Source: Gallaecimonas sp045291545
GTDB taxonomy: Bacteria; Pseudomonadota; Gammaproteobacteria; Enterobacterales; Gallaecimonadaceae
Assembly (NCBI RefSeq): GCF_045291545.1
Contig: NZ_CP149514.1
Span: forward strand, 62,001-126,000
Length of the DNA: 64,000 nt
Reading direction: 5' to 3'
Notes under the pieces: model-generated
What the model was told of the DNA's origin: nothing
What the model saw: only the letters and a program-made list of their open reading frames with translations
Databases searched by the model: none
Translations under genes and position numbers: made by a program
In this document: one piece after another, positions 34,055-42,017 of the stretch
Layout: each line of letters opens with the position of its first letter
How positions within the stretch are numbered: the first letter of the stretch is position 1

Positions 34055-34537
34055 TCAGCTGCGGACTTTCGCGACCAGCGCGTCGGCAACTTTGGGGTGA
34101 ACAAACTGACTGACATCACCGCCATGTAAGGCGACTTCTTTGACCAGCGTTGAGGAAATAAACGAGTTTTCTTCCGCCGGAGTGAGGAATACGGATTCCA
34201 GATCCGGCTTCAGGCGCCGGTTCATGTTGGCCAGCTGAAACTCAAACTCAAAATCGGATACGGCGCGCAGGCCGCGGATCAGAACGGTCGCGCCTTGCTG
34301 GCTGGCAAAGTCGATAAGCAGCCCGGAAAAACCAACCACAGCCACGTTGTCCAGGTGGGCAACCACATCACGGGCCAGCTGCACTCTTTCGTCCAAGCTG
34401 AACATGGGTTTTTTCGAGGGATTGGCGGCAACCCCCACCACCACCTGGCTGAATAGCCGGGCAGCGCGTTCCACTAAATCGGTATGGCCATTGGTAATGG
34501 GATCAAAGGTCCCTGGATAAATTACCCTGATGGTCAT
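34055..34537 (-). CDS. coaD: Phosphopantetheine adenylyltransferase
   Basis: Catalyses the fourth step of CoA synthesis, ATP plus phosphopantetheine to dephospho-CoA. The ATG at 34537 (AAGGATAAG upstream) gives 160 residues. MTIRVIYPGTFDPITNGHTD contains the TxGH-type nucleotide site; RGLRAVSDFEFEFQLANMNR and the C-terminal ISSTLVKEVALHGGD are conserved. It leads an operon of envelope glycan genes. In E. coli coaD likewise sits beside LPS core genes and near mutM, so the location is partly ancestral. Confidence 0.96.
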   Translation of the reverse strand: MTIRVIYPGTFDPITNGHTDLVERAARLFSQVVVGVAANPSKKPMFSLDERVQLARDVVAHLDNVAVVGFSGLLIDFASQQGATVLIRGLRAVSDFEFEFQLANMNRRLKPDLESVFLTPAEENSFISSTLVKEVALHGGDVSQFVHPKVADALVAKVRS

Positions 34538-34703
34538 GATCTTATCCTTCACCGTTACTGGGTTTGGGCAGGCAAGCACCCCGGCGCCAAGGATACACCA
34601 GAGTGGCCGCTACAGACCATTAGCGAAGGGCGGTAAAAACCATGCAAAGCACCGCTGAACCCCGTAGGATAGCGGCGCAGTGCGTAATCAGAGGGGAGGC
34701 AAC

Positions 34704-35795
34704 GTGAAACTGCTGGTGATCAGTGACTACCGGGACACCTGGAATGCCGTGCGGCCAGAGGCCGAAATGCTCATTGCGTTGCAGCAGTTGGGCGTGGCGG
34801 TCACCATCATGACGGCGCCTGATGCCGATTACGTTGCCCGTTTCAAGGCCTGCGGGCTGGCGGTGATCCCCTTTCACCCGGCCAAAAAGGTGTCACTGAG
34901 TGCTATCCGGCGAGTCCGTCAAACACTGCAAGAGGGTGCTTTTGATGCCGTTTATAGCTTTAACAACAAAGCGATAGCCTGTGCTAACTGGGCGGCCATG
35001 GGCCTGCCGGTAAAGGTACTGACGTACCGGGGCCAGACTGGCAACATCAGCCGTCTGGACCCCTCGGTATATCTGACCCACCTGCACCCCCGGGTTGATC
35101 GCATTATCTGTGTTGCCAAAGCCACCCGCGACGATCTGCAGCGCCATGTCTGGGGCCCTAAAGAGAAAGTAGTTGCGGTTTACAAAGGACATGATTTGGC
35201 CTGGTATGACGAAACACCGGCCGATCTACAGGCGTTTGGTATTCCTGCCGATGCCTTTGTGGTGGGCTGTGTGGCCAATGCCCGGCCCCGCAAAGGCTTG
35301 CCGGTACTACTGGCGGCTACGCATCTGCTGCCAGCAAACAATAATATTCACCTGCTACTGGTGGGTGGTGGTATGGATACCGCTGAAGTCAGGAAGCTGA
35401 TTGCGGCCAGCCCCATGGCTGAACGAATTCACCTGACCGGCTTTCGCCGTGACGCCACCGCTCTGATTGCGGCTTGCCAGGCGTCGGTGCTGCCATCGAT
35501 TAAGCGCGAAGGCTTACCGAAGACGGTTATTGAGTCCATGGCCTATGGCGTTGCTCCGATTGTGTCTGATACCGGTGGCAGTGCGGAACTGATCGAGGAT
35601 GGTATCAGCGGTATCAAAGTGGCACCCGGTGATGCTCCGGCGATTGCGGACGGTATTCAGCGGTTATGGCGCGATGCACAGTTTTGCCGAAACATGGGTC
35701 AGGCTGCGCGAGCGCGCATTGCCAGCCATTTTACCGTGCAGCAAAGTGCCGAAGAGCTTAAAGCGGTTCTGGAAGAAACCGTTAACGGCGGCTAA
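34704..35795 (+). CDS. GT4-family glycosyltransferase
   Basis: A 363-residue GT-B enzyme. The start is the GTG at 34704, seven bases after a strong GAGGGGAGG; a GTG at 34680 in frame lacks this. VKLLVISDYRDTWNAVRPEA begins the acceptor domain. The donor domain has ANARPRKGLPVLLAA, HLTGFRRD and the EX7E motif REGLPKTVIESMAYG, showing a retaining nucleotide-sugar enzyme. It is alone on the plus strand between two minus glycan operons, diverging from coaD. The target is probably LPS core or a surface polysaccharide. Confidence 0.87.
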   Translation: MKLLVISDYRDTWNAVRPEAEMLIALQQLGVAVTIMTAPDADYVARFKACGLAVIPFHPAKKVSLSAIRRVRQTLQEGAFDAVYSFNNKAIACANWAAMGLPVKVLTYRGQTGNISRLDPSVYLTHLHPRVDRIICVAKATRDDLQRHVWGPKEKVVAVYKGHDLAWYDETPADLQAFGIPADAFVVGCVANARPRKGLPVLLAATHLLPANNNIHLLLVGGGMDTAEVRKLIAASPMAERIHLTGFRRDATALIAACQASVLPSIKREGLPKTVIESMAYGVAPIVSDTGGSAELIEDGISGIKVAPGDAPAIADGIQRLWRDAQFCRNMGQAARARIASHFTVQQSAEELKAVLEETVNGG

Positions 35796-36531
35796 GCGCC
35801 CATAATATAACGTATTTATTGAATACGTATTGCGCTTCGAGCTTGGCCAGAATAAACCCGCCCAGGCCGTCCAGAAAGCCTCCCTTGAGCAGGTACTGGC
35901 GGATAAAACGAAAGGCTGGGCGCATCAGTATGCTGGCCAGGCCGGCTTTTTTGCCGCGGGCGGCACGTTGTTCTGCCCACTGGCGGGCATAGCGTAGCTG
36001 CTTTTGCTGAAACTGGGCGAGGTCCTGGCAGGTGTAGTGTTCCAATACGCCAGGTAAATCAACGACTTTGGCACCCGCGCAGGCTACCTTTTCATGTACC
36101 TGAGCATCGTCATAACGGTATTCATTCCGACGGTATAAACGCACGATACGGTCCGGGTGCCAGCCCGAGTGATAGATCCACTGCCCCAGAAACTGTGACA
36201 GCCGGTTAAAGCGGTATACCGTGCCGCCTTTATCGTTATCCAGAGCATTGATAATGCTCGCTTGCAGGGCTGGCGTTATGACTTCATCGGCATCCACCCA
36301 CAATAGCCATTCGCCCTGAGCGTATTGCTGGGCGCGCTGGCGTTGCGGCCCAAAGCCTGGCCAGTCGGTGCTGTGAAAGACTTTGGCGCCGGCGGCCTCA
36401 GCTACGGCGACCGTCTCGTCGCTGGAGCCGGAATCAAGCACCACGATTTCATCGACAAAATCGAGGCTGGCAAGGCAGCGGCGCAGATCGCGGGCCACGT
36501 CTTTGGTGATGATCACGGCGCTCAGTTTCAT
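35782..36531 (-). CDS. GT2-family glycosyltransferase (WaaE/KdtX-like)
   Basis: A 249-residue inverting glycosyltransferase. MKLSAVIITKDVARDLRRCL and VVLDSGSSDETV form the nucleotide-binding start, and WVDADEVIT the DxD-type metal site. A C-terminal amphipathic region (FRFIRQYLLKGGFLDGLGGF) is typical of LPS-core WaaE/KdtX enzymes that add glucose to heptose I. It overlaps waaF by one base and runs convergently into the GT4 gene with a 14-base overlap, without an obvious terminator between them. Assignment as a core glucosyltransferase is likely but not certain. Confidence 0.85.
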   Translation of the reverse strand: MKLSAVIITKDVARDLRRCLASLDFVDEIVVLDSGSSDETVAVAEAAGAKVFHSTDWPGFGPQRQRAQQYAQGEWLLWVDADEVITPALQASIINALDNDKGGTVYRFNRLSQFLGQWIYHSGWHPDRIVRLYRRNEYRYDDAQVHEKVACAGAKVVDLPGVLEHYTCQDLAQFQQKQLRYARQWAEQRAARGKKAGLASILMRPAFRFIRQYLLKGGFLDGLGGFILAKLEAQYVFNKYVILWALSRR

Positions 36532-37544
36532 CAGGCTGTCGCCTCCAGTACCCGCTCTACGGTGATGGTACTCAGACAGTGGTAGTGGCCAAAGCGGCAG
36601 GTGCGTTCAAAGCAGGGACTGCACTCCATGGGTTGGCGAATAATGCTGGCCTGGTTGGTGAGCGGTGGGGTGAAATCGGGGCTGGTAGAGCCATAAATGG
36701 CAACCACTCTGGCGCCGCTGGCGGCCGCCACGTGCATCAGCCCGGAATCATGGCTGACTACCGCCTGGCATTGGGCAAAGAGATCAACGGTGTCTGCCAG
36801 CTCGGTTTTGCCACAGAGGTTGTAGATGTGCTGTTGCTCGGCGGCAATGGTGTCACCGGCGGCATTGTCTTTGGCACCCCCGATCACCCACACCTGATAG
36901 CCTTGCTGTACCAGCTGCGTGGCCAGTTGGCGGTGGCGGGCCAGAGGCCACTGTTTCGACGGGCCATATTCGGCGCCAGGACACAGGGCAATGGCTGGCC
37001 GCTCAGTGGTTAATGCCAGTTCCGTCAGGATGCGTTGGGCATTGCTTTGGTCGACACGCAGCTTGGGCGTCGGCACTGCAAACTGATAACGGGCGTAATC
37101 GGCACGGCTGGCGCCGAGGCCCAGATAACGCCAGACGGTTTTATCAATCACCGTTTGCCCCTGGCGGGTGGGGCGGCGTTTGCGGGCATCGGTCAGTAAC
37201 AGCCGGCGACCTTCGCCACTAAAGCCGACCCGTTCACCAATGCCGGCCAGAAAAGGCAGCAAGGCTGACTTGAATGAGCGGGGCAGAATGATGGCTTTGT
37301 CGTAGCCGGTTTTTCTCAGGCTTTGGGCCAGTCGCCACTGGGCTTTGAGTTGCAACTTGCCATGTTGCCACGGAGCGGCAATGCCGCGGTGCACCTGCGG
37401 CATGCGGGCAATGATAGGTAACGACCAGGCTGGTGCTAAAACATCAATGCTGGCCTCTGGGTGGCGCTGCTGCAAATCCATGAACAGCGCCTGGGCCATG
37501 ACCATATCGCCTACCCAGGACGGGCCGATAACCAGCAGTTTCAT
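36531..37544 (-). CDS. waaF: Lipopolysaccharide heptosyltransferase II
   Basis: Adds the second L-glycero-D-manno-heptose to the inner core of LPS. The 337-residue GT9 protein has the WaaF pattern: GPSWVGDMVMAQALFMDLQ at the N-terminus, CPGAEYGPSKQWPLARH, and SHDSGLMHVAAASGARVVAIYGSTSP at the donor site in two pieces. A Cys-containing ECSPCFERTCRFGHYHC near the C-terminus is typical. It overlaps hldD by four bases. Confidence 0.93.
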   Translation of the reverse strand: MKLLVIGPSWVGDMVMAQALFMDLQQRHPEASIDVLAPAWSLPIIARMPQVHRGIAAPWQHGKLQLKAQWRLAQSLRKTGYDKAIILPRSFKSALLPFLAGIGERVGFSGEGRRLLLTDARKRRPTRQGQTVIDKTVWRYLGLGASRADYARYQFAVPTPKLRVDQSNAQRILTELALTTERPAIALCPGAEYGPSKQWPLARHRQLATQLVQQGYQVWVIGGAKDNAAGDTIAAEQQHIYNLCGKTELADTVDLFAQCQAVVSHDSGLMHVAAASGARVVAIYGSTSPDFTPPLTNQASIIRQPMECSPCFERTCRFGHYHCLSTITVERVLEATA

Positions 37545-38488
37545 CCGCGCTTATCGAGCCAGGCCAAATAGTCCGCGACACCTTCGGCAACCGTGAAAAA
37601 CGGCTCTTTGTAGCCGACTGTGCGCAGTTTGCTGATGTCAGCCTGGGTAAAGCTCTGATAGCGGCCTTTGAGCTCATCCGGGAAGGGAATGTATTCCACT
37701 TCGCCTTTACCGTGGTGGGCGATCACCGCATCGGCAATGTGCTGGAAGGGCTCGGCGCGGCCGGTGCCCAGGTTAAAAATACCGGACAGGTGCGGGTGGT
37801 CGAAGAACCACAGGTTGACCTTGCAGACATCGGCAACATAAACAAAGTCGCGCTGCTGGCCGCCGTCGGGGTAACCGTCGTAACCGGCGAACAGGCGCGG
37901 GTTGTTGCCTTCTTTCAGTTGGTTGTGCAGATGGTAGGCGACCGAGGCCATCTTGCCTTTGTGCTGCTCGCGGGGGCCATAGATGTTGAAATAGCGAAAG
38001 CCCACTACCTGGCTTTCAGCCTGCGGTAAAATGCGGCGTACGTACTGGTCAAACTGCCACTTGGAGTAACCGTATACGTTCAGTGGCCCTTCGCAGTCAC
38101 GGTCTTCACGAAACTCGCTGCTACCACCGTAAACGGCAGCACTGGAAGCGTACAGGAAGGGGATTTCCCGCTCTAAACACCAGTGCAGCAGCTCTTTGGA
38201 ATACTCGTAATTGTTTTCCATCATGAATTTGCCATCCCACTCGGTAGTATCCGAACAGGCGCCTTGATGGAAAATGGCATCAACCGGGCCAAGCTCTTCC
38301 CCGGATACAATACGGGCGATGAAATCGTCCTTGTCCAGGTAATCGGCAATATCCAAATCGGCCAGGTTGGTAAATTTCGTGCCGTCACGCAGGTCATCTA
38401 CCACCACGATGTCGCGGTAGCCACGGTCATTGAGTGCTTTGACAATATTGGCGCCGATAAACCCTGCGCCGCCGGTTACGATGATCAT
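37541..38488 (-). CDS. hldD: ADP-L-glycero-D-manno-heptose 6-epimerase
   Basis: Makes ADP-L-glycero-D-manno-heptose, the donor used by WaaF encoded next. The 315-residue SDR enzyme has the NAD motif TGGAGFIGANIVKAL, a catalytic YGYSKWQFD (YxxxK) and NIYGPREQHKGKMASV. Sequence and length match E. coli HldD. It is the first gene of hldD-waaF-GT2 and diverges from the TetR gene over 75 bases. Confidence 0.95.
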   Translation of the reverse strand: MIIVTGGAGFIGANIVKALNDRGYRDIVVVDDLRDGTKFTNLADLDIADYLDKDDFIARIVSGEELGPVDAIFHQGACSDTTEWDGKFMMENNYEYSKELLHWCLEREIPFLYASSAAVYGGSSEFREDRDCEGPLNVYGYSKWQFDQYVRRILPQAESQVVGFRYFNIYGPREQHKGKMASVAYHLHNQLKEGNNPRLFAGYDGYPDGGQQRDFVYVADVCKVNLWFFDHPHLSGIFNLGTGRAEPFQHIADAVIAHHGKGEVEYIPFPDELKGRYQSFTQADISKLRTVGYKEPFFTVAEGVADYLAWLDKRG

Positions 38489-38563
38489 CCAGTTCCCCTG
38501 TGTGCCATGGCTGCAAAGTGCGTGATAGACTCGTTGTTAAATGGCGAAAGGCCCATAAGAACA

Positions 38564-39205
38564 ATGAAAACCCGCGATAAAATCCTCAACGCCAGCCTGG
38601 CACTGTTTAATGAAAAGGGTGAGCGTAACGTCACCACCAATCACATTGCTGCCCATTTGGGCATCAGTCCAGGCAACCTATACTATCATTTCCGCAATAA
38701 GGAGGACATTGTCCACGCCATCTTTGGCGAGTATGTCCGCCACCTGGAAACCGCCTTTACCCCCCATGATGATGGCCCGACCCTGGATGTGCTGATGAGC
38801 TATCTGGACGGGGTGTTTTACACCATGTGGGAGTTCCGTTTTTTCTACGCCAGCCTGCCGGATATTCTGGCCCGTAACCCAGCCCTGCATCAGGAATATT
38901 TTGAGGTACAGCAGCAGCTGGCAGAGCGGGTGATTGCGATCCTGCGTTCGCTCAAAAACGAAGCCATTCTTATTATTGATGACCAAGACCTGCCGGATCT
39001 GGCGCACACCGTAAAAATCATGGTGACCTTCTGGATCAGCTACCAGACCTCCCAGGCGGTAGAAGCAGCCATTACCCGGCCGGTGATTTACCAGGGGGTA
39101 TTGAAAGTCCTGTTTTTGATCCGCCCCTACCTGGCGCCTCAGGCGCGTGAGACCATCGCTCGCCTGGAAGACCATTATCAGCGGCTGGCCCAACGTACCC
39201 GCTGA
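38564..39205 (+). CDS. TetR/AcrR-family transcriptional regulator
   Basis: The ATG at 38564 gives 213 residues; a long frame open back to 38183 is only antisense to hldD. The N-terminal HTH domain is clear (RDKILNASLALFNEKGERNV, NHIAAHLGISPGNLYYHFRN). The helical effector domain has hydrophobic helices suggesting a lipophilic ligand pocket. An inverted repeat just behind it, before kbl, could be its operator. Target genes are unproven; the neighbours hldD and kbl-tdh are candidates. Confidence 0.88.
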   Translation: MKTRDKILNASLALFNEKGERNVTTNHIAAHLGISPGNLYYHFRNKEDIVHAIFGEYVRHLETAFTPHDDGPTLDVLMSYLDGVFYTMWEFRFFYASLPDILARNPALHQEYFEVQQQLAERVIAILRSLKNEAILIIDDQDLPDLAHTVKIMVTFWISYQTSQAVEAAITRPVIYQGVLKVLFLIRPYLAPQARETIARLEDHYQRLAQRTR

Positions 39206-39216
39206 CTGTCATCGCA

Positions 39217-39236
39217 GCTTGACGCAAACGTCAAGC
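39217..39236. promoter_or_regulatory. Palindrome upstream of kbl, possible operator
   Basis: GCTTGACG-CAAA-CGTCAAGC is a perfect 8-bp inverted repeat with a 4-base centre and no T-run. It lies 12 bases after the TetR-gene stop and about 75 bases before kbl, in front of a TACAAT -10-like hexamer. Size and symmetry fit a dimeric regulator site. Confidence 0.5.
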
Positions 39237-39311
39237 GACCTGCGGTGGTCTGACTGTTTCGCGCTGCGGTATCAGCTACAATAGCGCCGAATCCGAATTG
39301 GGGGAGCCGTT

Positions 39312-40502
39312 ATGAGTGCCAAGCTGTTTGATCACCTGCGCCAGGAACTGGCCACACTAAAAGAAGAAGGCCTGTACAAAGACGAGCGCATCATCACCAG
39401 CGCCCAGCAGGCGGCCATTCACGTCGGTAACGACGATGTGCTGAACTTCTGCGCTAACAATTACCTTGGTTTGGCTAACCATCCGGCGTTGATTGCTGCC
39501 GCTAAAGAAGGCCTCGATACCCATGGTTTTGGCATGGCCTCGGTACGCTTTATCTGCGGCACCCAAGACAGCCATAAAGTGCTGGAACAAAAAATTGCCG
39601 CCTTTTTGGGCATGGAAGACGCCATCCTTTATTCCTCTTGCTTTGATGCCAACGCCGGCCTTTTTGAAACCCTGCTGGGGCCGGAAGATGCCATTATCTC
39701 TGACGAGCTGAACCATGCCTCCATCATCGATGGTGTACGGCTCTGCAAGGCCAAGCGTTTTCGCTATAAAAACAATGATATGGCCAGCCTCGAAGAGCAG
39801 CTCAAAGCAGCGGATGCCGCAGGTGCGCGCTTCAAGCTGATTGCCACTGACGGCGTGTTCTCTATGGATGGCATTATTGCCAACCTGCCCGGGGTATGTG
39901 ATCTCGCGGAGCAATACGACGCGCTGGTCATGGTTGACGACTCCCACGCTGTTGGTTTTGTCGGTGAGGGTGGCCGTGGTGTCCATGAATTCCACCAATG
40001 CATGGACCGCGTGCACATCATTACCGGCACCCTGGGTAAAGCGCTGGGCGGTGCTTCCGGTGGCTATACCGCAGCGAAAAAGGAAGTGGTGGAAATGCTG
40101 CGTAATCGCAGCCGCCCCTATCTGTTTTCCAACTCCCTGGCGCCGGCCATTGTCAGTGCCTCTATCAAGGTGCTGGACATGCTCAGTGAAGGCGCCGAGC
40201 TGCGCCAGACATTGTGGGACAACAGCGCTTATTTCCGTGAGCGGATGAGCGCCGCCGGCTTCGAACTGGCCGGTGCCGACCATGCCATCATTCCGGTGAT
40301 GCTGGGTGATGCCAAGCTGGCAAAAACCTTTGCTGAGAAAATGCTGGCCAAAGGTATTTATGTGGTCGGCTTTAGTTTCCCGGTGGTGCCGCGTGGCCAG
40401 GCTCGTATTCGTACCCAGATGTCTGCTGCCCACAGCCGGGCGCAGCTTGACCAAGCTATTGATGCCTTTATTGCCGTCGGCAAAGAGCTGGGCGTCATTT
40501 AA
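39312..40502 (+). CDS. kbl: Glycine C-acetyltransferase (2-amino-3-ketobutyrate CoA ligase)
   Basis: A PLP enzyme that splits 2-amino-3-ketobutyrate with CoA into glycine and acetyl-CoA. The 396-residue protein closely follows E. coli Kbl. FCANNYLGLANHPALI, FGMASVRFICGTQDSHKVLE and the PLP lysine in GTLGKALGGASGG (Lys ~243) are intact, as is DDSHAVGFVG. The ATG follows GGGGGAG. The next gene, tdh, starts 11 bases on, and the two form the threonine-to-glycine pathway. Confidence 0.96.
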   Translation: MSAKLFDHLRQELATLKEEGLYKDERIITSAQQAAIHVGNDDVLNFCANNYLGLANHPALIAAAKEGLDTHGFGMASVRFICGTQDSHKVLEQKIAAFLGMEDAILYSSCFDANAGLFETLLGPEDAIISDELNHASIIDGVRLCKAKRFRYKNNDMASLEEQLKAADAAGARFKLIATDGVFSMDGIIANLPGVCDLAEQYDALVMVDDSHAVGFVGEGGRGVHEFHQCMDRVHIITGTLGKALGGASGGYTAAKKEVVEMLRNRSRPYLFSNSLAPAIVSASIKVLDMLSEGAELRQTLWDNSAYFRERMSAAGFELAGADHAIIPVMLGDAKLAKTFAEKMLAKGIYVVGFSFPVVPRGQARIRTQMSAAHSRAQLDQAIDAFIAVGKELGVI

Positions 40503-40513
40503 GGAGTGGACTG

Positions 40514-41539
40514 ATGAAAGCGCTCGCCAAACAGCATGCTGAGAAAGGGATCTGGATGGTCGATGTGGACAAGCCTGAGCTGGGCCACAACGATGTCATG
40601 ATCAAGATTAACAAGACCGCCATTTGTGGCACCGATATGCATATCTACCACTGGGATGACTGGGCACAGAGCACCATTCCTGTGCCGATGGTAGTGGGGC
40701 ACGAGTATGTCGGTGAAATCGTGGCAATCGGTCAGGAAGTGCGCGGCTATAACATTGGCGACCGGGTTTCCGGTGAAGGCCACATTACCTGTGGCCACTG
40801 CCGTAACTGCCGGGCTGGCCGGGTACATTTGTGCCGTAATACCGTTGGTGTCGGTGTCAACCGCCCGGGGGCTTTTGCCGAGTATCTGGTGATCCCGGCG
40901 TATAACGTCTTCAAATTGCCTGATAACGTACCGGATGACATTGCCGCCATCTTTGACCCCTTTGGTAATGCCGTACATACGGCGCTGAGCTTTGATCTGG
41001 TGGGGGAGGATGTGCTGATCACCGGCGCTGGCCCTATTGGTATCATGGCTGCGGCAGTGGCCCGCCATGTTGGTGCGCGCCATGTGGTGATCACCGACGT
41101 CAACGACTATCGCTTGGAGCTGGCCACGAAAATGGGGGCGACTCGGGCGGTGAACGTGGGTAAGGAAAACCTGCGAGAGGTGATGCGTGATTTAGGCATG
41201 ACCGAGGGCTTTGATGTAGGCCTGGAAATGTCCGGCGTGCCACAAGCCTTCCGGCAAATGCTCGATACCATGAACCACGGTGGCAAAATCGCCATGCTGG
41301 GTATTCCCCCGGGCGACATGGCTATTGACTGGAATCAGGTGATTTTCAAAGGCCTGGTGATAAAAGGCATTTACGGCCGGGAAATGTTTGAAACCTGGTA
41401 CAAGATGGCCTCTTTGGTGCAGTCCGGCCTGGATCTGACGCCCATCATCACTCACCACTACAAGGTGGACGACTTCCAGCAAGGCTTTGAAGCCATGGCC
41501 TCCGGCCACAGCGGCAAGGTTATCCTCGACTGGAACTAA
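40514..41539 (+). CDS. tdh: L-threonine 3-dehydrogenase
   Basis: NAD-dependent oxidation of threonine to 2-amino-3-ketobutyrate, the unstable substrate of Kbl. The 341 residues match E. coli Tdh. The catalytic zinc site includes Cys38 in AICGTDMH and the GHE at 62-64; the structural zinc cysteines are 93, 96, 99 and 107. The Rossmann motif is ITGAGPIGIMAAAVARHVG. It is cotranscribed with kbl and followed by a terminator. Confidence 0.96.
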   Translation: MKALAKQHAEKGIWMVDVDKPELGHNDVMIKINKTAICGTDMHIYHWDDWAQSTIPVPMVVGHEYVGEIVAIGQEVRGYNIGDRVSGEGHITCGHCRNCRAGRVHLCRNTVGVGVNRPGAFAEYLVIPAYNVFKLPDNVPDDIAAIFDPFGNAVHTALSFDLVGEDVLITGAGPIGIMAAAVARHVGARHVVITDVNDYRLELATKMGATRAVNVGKENLREVMRDLGMTEGFDVGLEMSGVPQAFRQMLDTMNHGGKIAMLGIPPGDMAIDWNQVIFKGLVIKGIYGREMFETWYKMASLVQSGLDLTPIITHHYKVDDFQQGFEAMASGHSGKVILDWN

Positions 41540-41540
41540 G

Positions 41541-41567
41541 AAAAACCGGCCTGACGGCCGGTTTTTT
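41541..41567 (+). terminator. Terminator of kbl-tdh
   Basis: Stem ACCGGCC / GGCCGGT, loop TGAC, with A5 before and T6 after. It is almost identical to the terminator at 43695-43736, on the far side of the next gene. Confidence 0.9.
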
Positions 41568-41610
41568 ACATGTGCATTGAGTGTGCACACCACTCGTTAC
41601 CTCAAGAGGC

Positions 41611-41912
41611 GCTCGCCACCTTTTTGATGGTCGCATGGGGCAAACACCTTAGCTGTTGAGTATTGTTCACCAGTGTATTTTCTACTTTCCCAGTTTTGTT
41701 GGTGCCAAAGTTCATAACCACGCAACTCACCTACATTCTGCCTACAGCAACCATCGGCTTAATAGGTAGACACGCTTAAGCGTCCTTAGCCGTTTAATGG
41801 GGTAATTTAGTTATTTTGACTATTAGCTAGCAGCACCTCTTTGTCATAGTGCTGTTAGTTCATACGCGGCGGCCAGTATTTTTGCAGGTGGGTTATTGAC
41901 TCAGTAGTTTGC
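41611..41912 (-). pseudogene. Decayed remnant of a third TonB-C/Sel1 paralogue
   Basis: The minus strand of this gap aligns by eye with the middle of the intact paralogue at 43741-45114 (about its codons 93-200). Read on the minus strand, pieces such as NNPPAKILAAAYEL, PMVAVGRM*VSCVVMNFG and NKTGKVENTLVNN match NQLPPARMPAAA, PMAAADRLQVGFVVMNFD and NKAGQVENVLVIN. A CAG codon has become TAG (41731-41733). Further stops and at least one single-base frame change occur, and both ends are missing. No coding function remains. It is oriented against the intact gene that follows. Confidence 0.75.
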
Positions 41913-41951
41913 TATACACCGGAGCCTGATTAAATTGCGCTTGAGCAAGCT

Positions 41952-42017
41952 CCTCTTTTCTTTCCCAAAGAAATTGGGTTAGGCTCAACTGTTCCAATTT
42001 GTTATCAAGGATGAAAC
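41952..42017 (+). promoter_or_regulatory. Conserved leader of the TonB-C/Sel1 gene (copy 1)
   Basis: These 66 bases are about 90% identical to the reverse complement of 45115-45180, the leader of the paralogous gene. Shared parts are a pyrimidine-rich CTTTTCTTTCCCAA, a small CCCAA-N5-TTGGG hairpin (41964-41978) and AAGGATGA as ribosome binding site. Conservation in a non-coding stretch suggests either recent duplication or a common control element. Confidence 0.65.

Noticed and set aside
38183..38563. N-terminal extension of the TetR regulator
   Set aside because: The family starts at the Met at 38564; the upstream part is antisense to hldD.
39357..40454. A 365-codon open frame antisense to kbl
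   Set aside because: It lies wholly opposite a highly conserved enzyme gene and has no recognisable domain or ribosome binding site; long antisense frames are common in GC-rich genes.
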